Shown here: in pieces, positions 43,004 through 50,823 of the stretch
Numbering within the stretch: the stretch's first letter is position 1
How the letters are laid out: each line of letters opens with the position of its first letter
Assembly: GCF_021032705.1 (NCBI RefSeq)
Contig: NZ_JAHVXI010000003.1
Span: 300,042 to 364,041, forward strand
Direction: 5' to 3'
Length of the DNA stretch: 64,000 nt
DNA from: Psychroserpens luteolus
GTDB taxonomy: Bacteria; Bacteroidota; Bacteroidia; Flavobacteriales; Flavobacteriaceae
Program-made: the position numbers and the translations under genes
The notes under the pieces: generated by a model
What the model was told of the DNA's origin: nothing
Databases searched by the model: none
What the model saw: only the letters and a program-made list of their open reading frames with translations

Positions 43004-43411
43004 ATGAAACGTACAGGCATCTGGTTAGATAAAGACAAAGCGCTCATTGTTACCATTGAAAAGGAGCAAGAAACATTACAAACCATTCCATCTAATATAG
43101 AACATTACCGTATTCATGGTGGATCTGGAACACGGTTTAAAGGTGGTCCACAGGATGTAGTGCAAGACAGCAAATATTTAGAACGGGAAAAGCATCAACT
43201 TAAACAATACTTTAAAACTATTGTTGATGAAATTAAAGACACAGATGCATTAGTGATTTTTGGACCTGCAGGAACCAATGAAAAATTTAGTGAAGAATTA
43301 CAAAAGAATTATAAGCCTTTGGGTACAAAAATAAAAGGTGTGCAAAAGGCAGATAGCATGACAGACAATCAAGTCAAGGCATGGGTAAGAGACTTTTTTA
43401 AGTCGAATTAG
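43004..43411 (+). CDS. Small protein, possibly of the bacterial eRF1-like (baeRF) group
   Basis: A 135-residue soluble protein. It starts like an RNase-H-fold strand (GIWLDKDKALIVTI), continues with HGGSGTRFKGGPQD and has DALVIFGPAGTNEKFSEELQ plus ADSMTDNQVKAWVRDFF. The FGPAGTNEKF segment resembles the third domain of release-factor-1-like proteins (baeRF), which occur next to USP and Hsp20 genes. That assignment is from memory and not secure. Last gene of the fifth USP operon, followed by a terminator. Confidence 0.6.
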   Translation: MKRTGIWLDKDKALIVTIEKEQETLQTIPSNIEHYRIHGGSGTRFKGGPQDVVQDSKYLEREKHQLKQYFKTIVDEIKDTDALVIFGPAGTNEKFSEELQKNYKPLGTKIKGVQKADSMTDNQVKAWVRDFFKSN

Positions 43412-43440
43412 TTTTCGATATTTTATTAGTTAGTGAAGTG

Positions 43441-43478
43441 AAACTGCCATGATCTATTTGATTATGGCAGTTTTTTTT
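43441..43478 (+). terminator. Rho-independent terminator of the USP/baeRF operon
   Basis: AAACTGCCAT (43441-43450), 13-base loop, ATGGCAGTTT with a run of eight T. It overlaps the first in-frame ATG of the next gene, so that gene must start at 43488. Confidence 0.85.
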
Positions 43479-43487
43479 AAGTCAATT

Positions 43488-44339
43488 ATGGAAATCAAAA
43501 ATTTAGAGATAACCAAATCATCAGGTGAAAAAGTAAAATTTTCATTAGAAAAACTACGTTCATCTTTAAAGAGAACTGGAGCTAGTGCAACTATTATTGA
43601 TCAAATTCTTGATACAGTTCGTGACGAACTCTATCAAGGCATATCCACAAGAGAAATTTACAATCGAGCATTCGCTCTACTTAAAAAGAGTAAAAGTCAC
43701 CTCGCTTCAAAATACAAGCTAAAAAAAGCCATATATGAACTTGGTCCCACCGGATTTCCTTTTGAGCGTTTTGTAAGTGCAGTTTTAAATTACTCTGGCT
43801 ATAAAACCGAAGTAAGTAAGACATTACAAGGAAAATGTGTTTCTCACGAAATAGATGTTTTAGCCTTTAAAAATTCTGAAGCGACCATAATCGAGTGCAA
43901 ATTTCATGGCGAGCAAGGTCTCAAATGCAATGTCAAAATTCCGTTATATATCAACTCTCGCTATCAGGATGTAAAAGCTAATTGGGCCAAAATATCAAAG
44001 AATCAAACGCTATTAACTCAAGGTTGGGTGGTAACAAATACGAGATTTACACAAGATGCCTTAACCTATGGTAATTGTGTGGGCTTGTATTTATTGAGTT
44101 GGGATTATCCAAAAAACAATGGCTTAAAAGATAGAATTGATAGATTAGGATTATACCCTATAACAGTCTCAACACTATTAACCAACAGAGAAAAACAATT
44201 TTTATTAAGCAGAGATGTTGTACTCTGCCGCGAACTATTGTATGACAATTTCTACCTAGATCATTTAGGTATATCAGAAATAAGGAAAGAAAAAATTCTC
44301 GATGAAGTCTCATGCCTCTGTGATCAAAAGAACTTCTAA
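43488..44339 (+). CDS. ATP-cone domain / Mrr-type nuclease fusion
   Basis: A 283-residue protein. Residues 1-90 form an ATP-cone (ITKSSGEKVKFSLEKLRSSLKRTGAS...ISTREIYNRAFALLKK), the nucleotide-sensing domain known from ribonucleotide reductases and NrdR. Residues about 100-200 are a PD-(D/E)xK nuclease of the Mrr_cat type with GFPFERFVSAVLNYSGY, acidic D in HEIDVLAF and the ExK motif IIECKFH. A nuclease or DNA-binding protein gated by ATP/dATP is the inference. Such fusions are found in stress islands with USPs. ATG 43488 is chosen because an earlier one lies in the terminator. Confidence 0.83.
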   Translation: MEIKNLEITKSSGEKVKFSLEKLRSSLKRTGASATIIDQILDTVRDELYQGISTREIYNRAFALLKKSKSHLASKYKLKKAIYELGPTGFPFERFVSAVLNYSGYKTEVSKTLQGKCVSHEIDVLAFKNSEATIIECKFHGEQGLKCNVKIPLYINSRYQDVKANWAKISKNQTLLTQGWVVTNTRFTQDALTYGNCVGLYLLSWDYPKNNGLKDRIDRLGLYPITVSTLLTNREKQFLLSRDVVLCRELLYDNFYLDHLGISEIRKEKILDEVSCLCDQKNF

Positions 44340-44340
44340 T

Positions 44341-45714
44341 ATGGAAAAATTTGTACGTATAAACTTTTTAGGCGCAGCTGGTGTTGTCACTGGATCAAAA
44401 ATCCTAATTCAAACATCAGAAAAGAATATCTTAATAGACTGCGGAATGTTTCAAGGACTTAAAGAGCTAAGAGCTTTAAATTGGAACAATCTGCCAATTG
44501 ATGTGAGTACCATTGATGTCGTTTTACTTACGCATGGTCATTTAGATCATGTAGGCTATTTACCTCGTTTAGTGCAACAAGGGTTTAAAGGAAAAATTAT
44601 GGGTACTGCTCCTACATTAGCTATAGCAGAGATTATACTCAAGGATAGTGCTAAAATTCATGAGGAAGAAGCTAAAAAAGCTAATATTGAGAAGTATTCA
44701 AGTCATGATCCCGCTTTACCCTTTTATACGATAAGGGAAGCTGAGCATACGCTTAGATTATTTCAGATAGAAATTGAAGATAAATGGATGGTGCTATCTG
44801 AACACATATCCTATAGGTTTCAATACAATGGTCATATAATTGGAGCAACTTTCATAGAGTTAGATATCAATGGTAAACGCTTTGTATTTTCAGGAGATAT
44901 TGGTAGATGCAATGATTACTTGTTAGACGACCCAAAAACTCCAGAATGGGCAGATGTCTTATTTATGGAGAGTACATATGGAAATAAGCTGCATCCTTCA
45001 GAAGACGTAGAGTCTATTCTAACTGCTCTTATTAGTGATACAATTCATAAAAAAGAACATCTAATAATCCCAAGTTTTGCTGTAGAGCGTTTGCAAACAC
45101 TCATGTATATTTTATGGACGCTTTACAAGAAAAACAAAATTCCTAACATTCCTATTTTCATAGATAGTCCTATGGGAAATAATGTTCTGGAGGTTTTTAA
45201 ACGTTTCCCAAAATGGCATAAGTTATCCATGTCAGATTATAACGCTATGTGCAATCATGTTACTATTATTCAATCGTATAAGGAAACTTGGGAAACTATA
45301 GACGATAAACGGTCTAAAATTATAGTAGCAGGAAGTGGTATGGTCACTGGTGGACGTGTGCTCACTTATTTGCAACAGCTTATAGATGAGTCATCAACTA
45401 CGGTTCTATTAGTAGGTTTTCAAGCTGAAGGTACACGGGGTAGACAACTACAAGAAGGCGCTCATGAAATAAAAATTTTCGGCAAATATTATCCTGTAAA
45501 AGCAACCATAAAACATATTGAAAGCCTATCAGCTCATGCAGATCAACAAGATTTAATAAAGTGGATGAGCGGTATTAAAAACATTCCCGAAGAGGTCTAT
45601 TTAATTCATGGAGAAGCTACAGCTTTAGATGTTTTTAGACTAAAAATACAAGACATCTATCATTGGAATGTGAGTATTCCTAAACTAACAGACGTTAAAA
45701 AGGTTATGATCTAA
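44341..45714 (+). CDS. MBL-fold beta-CASP RNase (CPSF73/YSH1-like)
   Basis: A 457-residue metallo-beta-lactamase/beta-CASP protein. Motif 2 THGHLDH, motif 3 region (QYNGHIIGATFIELD), motif 4 (FVFSGDIGR), beta-CASP start MESTYGNKLHP, GSGMVTGGR, and the C-terminal RNA-specificity motif SLSAHADQQDL. These are endo- or exoribonucleases of the CPSF family. One base separates it from the nuclease gene; the frame extends to 44302 but the ATG at 44341 gives the family-typical N-terminus. It may degrade RNA during growth arrest. Confidence 0.9.
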   Translation: MEKFVRINFLGAAGVVTGSKILIQTSEKNILIDCGMFQGLKELRALNWNNLPIDVSTIDVVLLTHGHLDHVGYLPRLVQQGFKGKIMGTAPTLAIAEIILKDSAKIHEEEAKKANIEKYSSHDPALPFYTIREAEHTLRLFQIEIEDKWMVLSEHISYRFQYNGHIIGATFIELDINGKRFVFSGDIGRCNDYLLDDPKTPEWADVLFMESTYGNKLHPSEDVESILTALISDTIHKKEHLIIPSFAVERLQTLMYILWTLYKKNKIPNIPIFIDSPMGNNVLEVFKRFPKWHKLSMSDYNAMCNHVTIIQSYKETWETIDDKRSKIIVAGSGMVTGGRVLTYLQQLIDESSTTVLLVGFQAEGTRGRQLQEGAHEIKIFGKYYPVKATIKHIESLSAHADQQDLIKWMSGIKNIPEEVYLIHGEATALDVFRLKIQDIYHWNVSIPKLTDVKKVMI

Positions 45715-45738
45715 AACAGTTAAAATAGAACCTCTAAC

Positions 45739-45781
45739 TGATAATTATCATTTCAAAAAACACATTTCAATAGTACATTTC
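45739..45781 (+). promoter_or_regulatory. Operator-promoter of the Hsp20 gene
   Basis: Operator TGATAATTATCA (45739-45750, perfect palindrome), 23-bp spacer, -7 box TACATTTC (45774-45781), 35 bases before the ATG. Confidence 0.7.
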
Positions 45782-45816
45782 AAACAGGAAATTAAGTATA
45801 ACAAAAAATTAAAATT

Positions 45817-46269
45817 ATGTCACTTATCAAATTTAACAACAGAAATAGATTATTTCCTTCATGGAGTAATGATAAACTTAAAGATTTTCTAAGCTCAGAT
45901 GATTTCTTTCATACAGACTTCTTTGAAGAAGATAGTCTTATGCCAGCAATGAATGTAAAAGAACACGATAACGATTACGAAATTGAATTTGCCGCACCAG
46001 GCTTTTCAAAAACAGATTTTGAAGTTACGATCGATGAAAATATTCTTAATGTTTGCGGAGAGAAAAAGAAAGAAGAGGAGAAAAAAGAAGAAGATTATAC
46101 ACGACGTGAATTTAGCTATAATTCTTTCAAAAGATCACTTACACTGCCAAAATCAGTTAATCTTGATCAAGATGTAAAAGCCACTTATAAGAATGGTATT
46201 TTAAAATTAAATCTTAAAAAGAAAGACGAAGCAAAAGAAGCGTTTAAGAAAAAGATAGAAGTGCTTTAA
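45817..46269 (+). CDS. Hsp20/alpha-crystallin small heat-shock protein
   Basis: A 150-residue chaperone: MPAMNVKEHDNDYEIEFAAPGFSKTDFEVTID begins the alpha-crystallin domain, which ends with the YKNGILKLNLKKK motif (the conserved GxLxLxxPK region without the proline), and the tail carries KKIEVL. A Lys/Glu-rich loop (KKKEEEKKEED) sits in the middle. It holds unfolding proteins. Under the same operator as the USP genes, as hspX is in the mycobacterial DosR regulon. Confidence 0.93.
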   Translation: MSLIKFNNRNRLFPSWSNDKLKDFLSSDDFFHTDFFEEDSLMPAMNVKEHDNDYEIEFAAPGFSKTDFEVTIDENILNVCGEKKKEEEKKEEDYTRREFSYNSFKRSLTLPKSVNLDQDVKATYKNGILKLNLKKKDEAKEAFKKKIEVL

Positions 46270-46276
46270 TTAGCAA

Positions 46277-46315
46277 GAAAGCAGATCGCGGTTTGAGGGA
46301 CTGCGTTCTGCTTTC
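46277..46315 (+). terminator. Terminator-like hairpin behind Hsp20
   Basis: GAAAGCAGA-TCGC ... GCG-TT-CTGCTTTC forms a 9-bp outer stem and a short inner stem. The T-run is weak, so read-through into the next two genes is possible. Confidence 0.6.
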
Positions 46316-46333
46316 AAATATAAAGATGATATC

Positions 46334-46783
46334 ATGAAAACGATACAAACACACGCACATTACATTGAATGGCTAAGTGCAGATCAAATGCACGAGGCTT
46401 CTAAAGAATGGCTTTCAGAATTAAATTTCATAAAAGATGAACACCGCTTCTTTGAAGACCTAATTACAACATATACGTCACAATTAATAGCTTCCAAACG
46501 GTTTTCAGATACGAAAGAGATTATTGATGAACTCTATAAATCTCAAAAGCAAAACGACCTCCTAATTGAGGTTGTCAAAACCCATGAAAATGAACTACAG
46601 ATCATGGTTGATGGTGTAGATCAAATCAAAGAAGAAAGCGCCTATACAAAAGCACATAAAGGTCTGGTAGATATTATTAATGAGTTTTTAAAAGAGTATA
46701 AAACCTTAAAAACTCAACTTTTTGATCTCATAAAAAATATGAAGAGAGACGAAAAGCAAGACCATCTAATTGATAAAAAATAA
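46334..46783 (+). CDS. Unknown helical protein
   Basis: A 149-residue all-helical, charged protein with heptad-like repeats throughout (HEASKEWLSELNFIKDEHRFFEDLIT, FLKEYKTLKTQLFDLIKNMKRDE). No family recognised. It follows Hsp20 by 64 bases with a hairpin in between and precedes a lipoprotein gene by 10 bases. A short palindrome TGATATCA overlaps its start region but lacks the operator spacing. Confidence 0.65.
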   Translation: MKTIQTHAHYIEWLSADQMHEASKEWLSELNFIKDEHRFFEDLITTYTSQLIASKRFSDTKEIIDELYKSQKQNDLLIEVVKTHENELQIMVDGVDQIKEESAYTKAHKGLVDIINEFLKEYKTLKTQLFDLIKNMKRDEKQDHLIDKK

Positions 46784-46793
46784 TGTTAGTATC

Positions 46794-47465
46794 ATGAAAA
46801 AACTACTTTACATATGTATTCTATTGCTATTAGCAAACTGTTCTTCAACACAGTTAGTCGATCATTGGAGAAATCCAGACATTGGTATTTATGAGCCTTA
46901 TAAGGTTCTTGTTGTTGGCTTAACTTCTGATTATGGAGCAAGAGATAAATTTGAAACGAAACTTAAGAATGAACTAGAACTTAGAGGTTCTGAAGCAGTT
47001 ATGGGATTAAATGTATTAGATCTAACACCTAAAACGGATAAGATGACCGAAGATGAATTAATCGCCTTAGAAAGTCAGTTAATTGCAGATGGGTTTGACA
47101 CCATTTTATTTACAAAGATTATTGGTGTAGAAGACAAGATCAAGTATCGAAAAAATTATAAAGGTCGAGATGAAACGTATCGAAAATTCAAAGATGAATA
47201 TTTAATGTATCAGGATGTGTTTTTTAATCCAGATTATTACGAAGATTATAAGATCTATAAGGCCGAAACGTCTATGTATTGTATTTGCCCTACAAAAGAT
47301 AGAGAGCTTATATGGAAAGGTTACATCGATATCACAGATCCTGAATCGATAGAAAAGGCTGTAAATGATTATGTGAGATTAGTCATTGTTGTTTTAGAAG
47401 AAGAACAATTAATAAACCGCATAAACACACAAAAAGAAGACATTAAAGACGCTGTTGTCAATTAG
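46794..47465 (+). CDS. Lipoprotein, DUF4136-like
   Basis: A 223-residue lipoprotein (KKLLYICILLLLANCSS; lipid Cys in LANCSS). The mature chain starts VDHWRNPDIGIYEPYKVLVVGLTSDYGARDKFE, similar to DUF4136-type proteins that begin with a 'W.dp.......kvlVvgl' strand, and continues with GFDTILFTKIIGV. Function unknown. The frame opens 24 bases earlier, but the signal peptide begins at ATG 46794. Confidence 0.72.
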   Translation: MKKLLYICILLLLANCSSTQLVDHWRNPDIGIYEPYKVLVVGLTSDYGARDKFETKLKNELELRGSEAVMGLNVLDLTPKTDKMTEDELIALESQLIADGFDTILFTKIIGVEDKIKYRKNYKGRDETYRKFKDEYLMYQDVFFNPDYYEDYKIYKAETSMYCICPTKDRELIWKGYIDITDPESIEKAVNDYVRLVIVVLEEEQLINRINTQKEDIKDAVVN

Positions 47466-47470
47466 CAAAA

Positions 47471-48412
47471 TCAGTTGACCTGTGCAAAATAATACAATCC
47501 AGAAGATGTCAAGTCTATTTCTTTTAAGTCGCGATACCGTTCAGCAAGTTCGCTCCTTAGCAACTTGTTTTTCATTGTTGTAATCTTCTTAAATCTAATT
47601 TCAAAGTTATACTTTTTCAGCAAATTTAAATGTGTAGAAATAGGCTCTCTATTAATTAAATTAATGCCTCCAGTAACAATCTTCCATTCTTTGACACTAT
47701 AAGTCCAATGACCATTCCAAAGTTTAGAGGTGTTCAATGACCTTAAATCTATGGTATGAGAAATACAACCGTCCTTTTTTAACCAACGATTCATTTTTTC
47801 ATACATAAAATCTAAGTCGTTGATATGTTGTAAAACTGTATGAGAACATATGAGATCTACTGTATGATCCTCAATATGTTTTTTATCTGACCAAGGAATT
47901 ATAGACCTCACAAAGGTATTATTTGGATCATGAGGATGCTCTAGTTCATTTCTAATTTTTTCTATTCTGTCTTTCTCCAAACATGTCTCTAAATGTTCAA
48001 TGGTTAAGAGATGACCAATAGAATTTTCTTCCCTGTTGTTAGAATTAATCTGCTTTTGAAAACGTTCTACCAATTCGTCAAAAATTCTCAAATTGGTGGA
48101 ATCATTCCAAAATTGAGTTTTCTCCAAAGCATAAAATTTTGAAGCTCCTGACAACAATGCTGAAAGACCTACTCCCAAAGAATTACCAGAGCCAATTTCG
48201 ATAACTACATCTGGAACACTGTCATTTAATTTACGCCAGTTTCCAAAATGTTGCATCCAAATATTATAGCAATATTCACTCTTACTAGCGGCATACTCTT
48301 TATTAATAAGAATACTTCTAGCTAAAGCAGAATTATTTATAAAGAACTTAGCCGTAGCTCTTATCCTTCCTTTGAGATACCCTTTAGTGAGGCTTTTATA
48401 TTTGTCTAACAC
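47471..48412 (-). CDS. SAM-dependent methyltransferase
   Basis: A 313-residue class I methyltransferase. Motif I is DVVIEIGSGNSLGVGL, followed by ALEKTQFW (acidic end of strand 2) and DLICSHTVLQHIND with the HVLQH-type motif of methyltransferase_11/23 enzymes; a helical N-terminal extension of about 65 residues precedes it. Substrate unknown; similar proteins occur in polysaccharide or lipid loci. Single gene, convergent with the preceding lipoprotein. Confidence 0.82.
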   Translation of the reverse strand: MLDKYKSLTKGYLKGRIRATAKFFINNSALARSILINKEYAASKSEYCYNIWMQHFGNWRKLNDSVPDVVIEIGSGNSLGVGLSALLSGASKFYALEKTQFWNDSTNLRIFDELVERFQKQINSNNREENSIGHLLTIEHLETCLEKDRIEKIRNELEHPHDPNNTFVRSIIPWSDKKHIEDHTVDLICSHTVLQHINDLDFMYEKMNRWLKKDGCISHTIDLRSLNTSKLWNGHWTYSVKEWKIVTGGINLINREPISTHLNLLKKYNFEIRFKKITTMKNKLLRSELAERYRDLKEIDLTSSGLYYFAQVN

Positions 48413-48573
48413 AATGATATAGATTAATCGATTTACTTATTATTTGCAAAACCCTTATCAGATAATGCCGCCTTTGAAGTAGTTTGATTTTATGAAGAAT
48501 GTGGAGCTAATTTCATCTAAATTACTAAAAATAAAGCGGTTAGACAAATCACATGTTCTGCATGAGCATAATA

Positions 48574-49431
48574 TCACTTTATATAGAATGATCCAGTATT
48601 CTCCATGACAAGTAATGGCACTTTCAAATTGAATGCAAAACTCTCGGCAGGATGCGTCACAAATAATCGCTCTAAAAATGAATGTTTTCTACTCATCATA
48701 GTCAATAAACCTATATCATTGTCATTAATATAATTGGTAATCACTTTGAACAATTTATCCTCTTCTAGCTCTACAAATGAGTGATTAACTTTTGAAAAAC
48801 AAGAGTCCAAATACGCTCTGTTATTTTCTTGATATTCAGTAAGATGTTCCGAATCCTTAACATGAATGATGTGTACATTATAGTTATTGAGCTCAACCAA
48901 ATTAATTAATGGTACGAGATCTTCTGAGTTATATGCTGTATAATAATTTGATGGAAATGCTATATCACTTATTTTTGAATATGTATAGTTATTAGGAACC
49001 GCTAATACTGGACAAGAACAGCGTTGAATAACTCTTACAGTATGTGATCCAAATAGTTTCTTGCTCATGGTTGAAGCCCCTCGTGTTCCCATAACGATCA
49101 TATCAATTTGCTCGAGATCAATAAGTTGGTTGATTCCATCGATAAAATTGTCATAATCTACTTTTGCTTCAAATTCATGTAACGTATTTTGATAGTCCTT
49201 TTTCAAAGTTCTAATGAGTGTCTTTACTTTTGTCTTGGCAGAATCAATCAAAGAGTGAAATATAGTCTCCGAAGGTTGCATGGCCATCAAATCATCGGAC
49301 ACAAATGATGACACCTTCTGAATATTTAGCACATAGAATTTACAAGGCTCATTTTGATAAAAAGCCATTGCATAACGAATTGCATTAAGGGAGTTATCCG
49401 AGAAATCTGTTGGTAACAATATCTTTTTCAT
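48574..49431 (-). CDS. Universal stress protein (tandem Usp domains)
   Basis: A 285-residue sixth paralogue: LLPTDFSDNSLNAIRYAMAFY and VMGTRGASTMSKKLFGSHT with an intact nucleotide loop, CPVLAVPNNY, and a degenerate second domain from FPSNYYTAYNSEDL. It stands alone on the opposite strand, 5.6 kb from the other USP genes, with the same operator-promoter type. Confidence 0.92.
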   Translation of the reverse strand: MKKILLPTDFSDNSLNAIRYAMAFYQNEPCKFYVLNIQKVSSFVSDDLMAMQPSETIFHSLIDSAKTKVKTLIRTLKKDYQNTLHEFEAKVDYDNFIDGINQLIDLEQIDMIVMGTRGASTMSKKLFGSHTVRVIQRCSCPVLAVPNNYTYSKISDIAFPSNYYTAYNSEDLVPLINLVELNNYNVHIIHVKDSEHLTEYQENNRAYLDSCFSKVNHSFVELEEDKLFKVITNYINDNDIGLLTMMSRKHSFLERLFVTHPAESFAFNLKVPLLVMENTGSFYIK

Positions 49432-49453
49432 AATTAGTGATTTTGATGTTACT

Positions 49454-49496
49454 CTAAATTACTAAGCTTTGTTCAAAAAAATTATGACATTTATCA
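49454..49496 (-). promoter_or_regulatory. Operator-promoter of the sixth USP gene
   Basis: Operator TGACATTTATCA (49485-49496), 23-bp spacer, TAATTTAG (49454-49461) at the -7 position, 22 bases before the ATG. This is the rightmost site found. Confidence 0.62.
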
Positions 49497-49617
49497 TCTC
49501 ATGCCTGACGCAGAGAAAAGAAAAACTTCAAAAAAATATTAGCAAGAAATGATAAAGCATTGTATTTTCGGCACAATATATGTTAATACAAACGTTATTA
49601 ACACTAAACGTATCACA

Positions 49618-50397
49618 ATGAAATTATTGTTATCTACATTAGTCATCTTGAGCTCATTTTTCTCATTAGCTCAAAATAAAACTATTGCCGCTGGTGAAAA
49701 ACTCACCTACAGTGCTTCTTATAACATGAAAGGTCTCCTTAACGAGTTAGCTGAAGTGACCATGCAAACCAGTGAAGTAAAAACATCAAAATCAACATTG
49801 TTGAAATTGAAATGTACTGCAGTAACCTATAGTAAGTGGGATAGTTTTTTCAAAATACGTGATTTGTACGAAAGCTATGTGAATCCAAAAACATTAACGC
49901 CTTATTTGTACAATAGAGATATCTATGAAGGTGGTTATAAAAAGTTTATGAAATATAAATTCAACCATAAAACCAAAACAGTTGCAAGTTTAAAGCGTAA
50001 AACTAGACGTGATGGTACTGAATGGGAAGAGAAAAAAACAGTAAAAATAGGAAGTTCAACTCGTGATTTAGTGACCACACTATATCACATTAGAAACCTA
50101 GATATTCATAAAGCAAGTATTGGTGATAGTCAAAACTTTAAAGTCTTATTTGATAATAAAGAATCAATAGTGACTATAAAATATTTAGCCAAGGAAACTG
50201 TAAACACTGCTATTGGTAAAAAAGAATGCTACAAATTATCTATTTCAATAAACAACAGCGATGTTCTAAAAGGGAGTAATAATAACGTATTATGGCTAAC
50301 AGCAGACGCCAATAAAGTCCCAGTATATGCCAAATTTAAAATTGCTGTTGGTAGTGGAGAATTAAAGATAAAATCGGCTGTCGGACTAAAACATTAA
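49618..50397 (+). CDS. DUF3108 domain-containing exported protein
   Basis: A 259-residue exported protein (signal peptide LLLSTLVILSSFFSLAQ). The mature part is beta-rich with the DUF3108 pattern GEKLTYSASYNMKGLLNELAEVTMQ ... RDLVTTLYHIRNL ... KECYKLSISINNSDVLKGSNNNVLWLTADANKVPVYAKFKIAVGS. The family resembles outer-membrane lipoprotein-handling (LolB/VioE-like) folds; its role is unknown. The frame extends to 49549, but the signal peptide starts at ATG 49618. Confidence 0.83.
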   Translation: MKLLLSTLVILSSFFSLAQNKTIAAGEKLTYSASYNMKGLLNELAEVTMQTSEVKTSKSTLLKLKCTAVTYSKWDSFFKIRDLYESYVNPKTLTPYLYNRDIYEGGYKKFMKYKFNHKTKTVASLKRKTRRDGTEWEEKKTVKIGSSTRDLVTTLYHIRNLDIHKASIGDSQNFKVLFDNKESIVTIKYLAKETVNTAIGKKECYKLSISINNSDVLKGSNNNVLWLTADANKVPVYAKFKIAVGSGELKIKSAVGLKH

Positions 50398-50401
50398 TAC
50401 C

Positions 50402-50743
50402 ATGAAAAAGTTATTTTTAATTTTAGGATTTATAGCAGCAATCTTAGCTGTAATCTTAGCCGTAACGCCTTTATCAAAACTTGCTTATATCCCTTCTGTT
50501 GCTGCATTAATTTTTGGAGTGCTAACTTTAATAACCTCTAAAGACAACAAACAGTACAAGCGTTCTATTCAGCTCATTTTTTTAATGACAATTATTGCAC
50601 TAACACTCACAACTTATAAGGCATTATTTACCGAGGCTGAAGTCGGAAATACCGAACAATTAGAAGAAAAAGAAGATCAACTCGAACAAGAATCTTTAGA
50701 TGAACTTGACGATATAGAATTTGAGGAGCTCGACAGTGAATAA
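50402..50743 (+). CDS. Small membrane protein with acidic tail
   Basis: A 113-residue protein with three hydrophobic segments (LILGFIAAILAVILAV, IPSVAALIFGVLTLI, IQLIFLMTIIALTLTTY) and a very acidic C-terminal tail (EEKEDQLEQESLDELDDIEFEE). Family unknown. It follows the DUF3108 gene by four bases and ends at a clear terminator. Confidence 0.72.
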   Translation: MKKLFLILGFIAAILAVILAVTPLSKLAYIPSVAALIFGVLTLITSKDNKQYKRSIQLIFLMTIIALTLTTYKALFTEAEVGNTEQLEEKEDQLEQESLDELDDIEFEELDSE

Positions 50744-50753
50744 ATTAAAATGA

Positions 50754-50782
50754 GGTAATACTTCGGTATTACCTTTTTTTTT
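50754..50782 (+). terminator. Rho-independent terminator with UUCG loop
   Basis: GGTAATAC (50754-50761), TTCG tetraloop, GTATTACC and a run of nine T. Very strong terminator of the DUF3108 operon. Confidence 0.92.
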
Positions 50783-50823
50783 ATTTTATTTGAATCATAA
50801 TCAGCCACTTATTTAATCCGAAA

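Noticed and set aside
43449..43487. N-terminal extension of the ATP-cone nuclease gene
   Set aside because: It lies inside the stem and T-run of a rho-independent terminator.
46326..46336. Palindrome TGATATCA at the start of the 149-residue gene
   Set aside because: The half-sites are four bases too close for a CRP/FNR-type dimer and it overlaps the start codon.
48415..48426. TGATATAGATTA upstream of the methyltransferase gene, similar to the regulon operator
   Set aside because: One half is imperfect and the site begins two bases from the start codon, with no -7 box at the common spacing.
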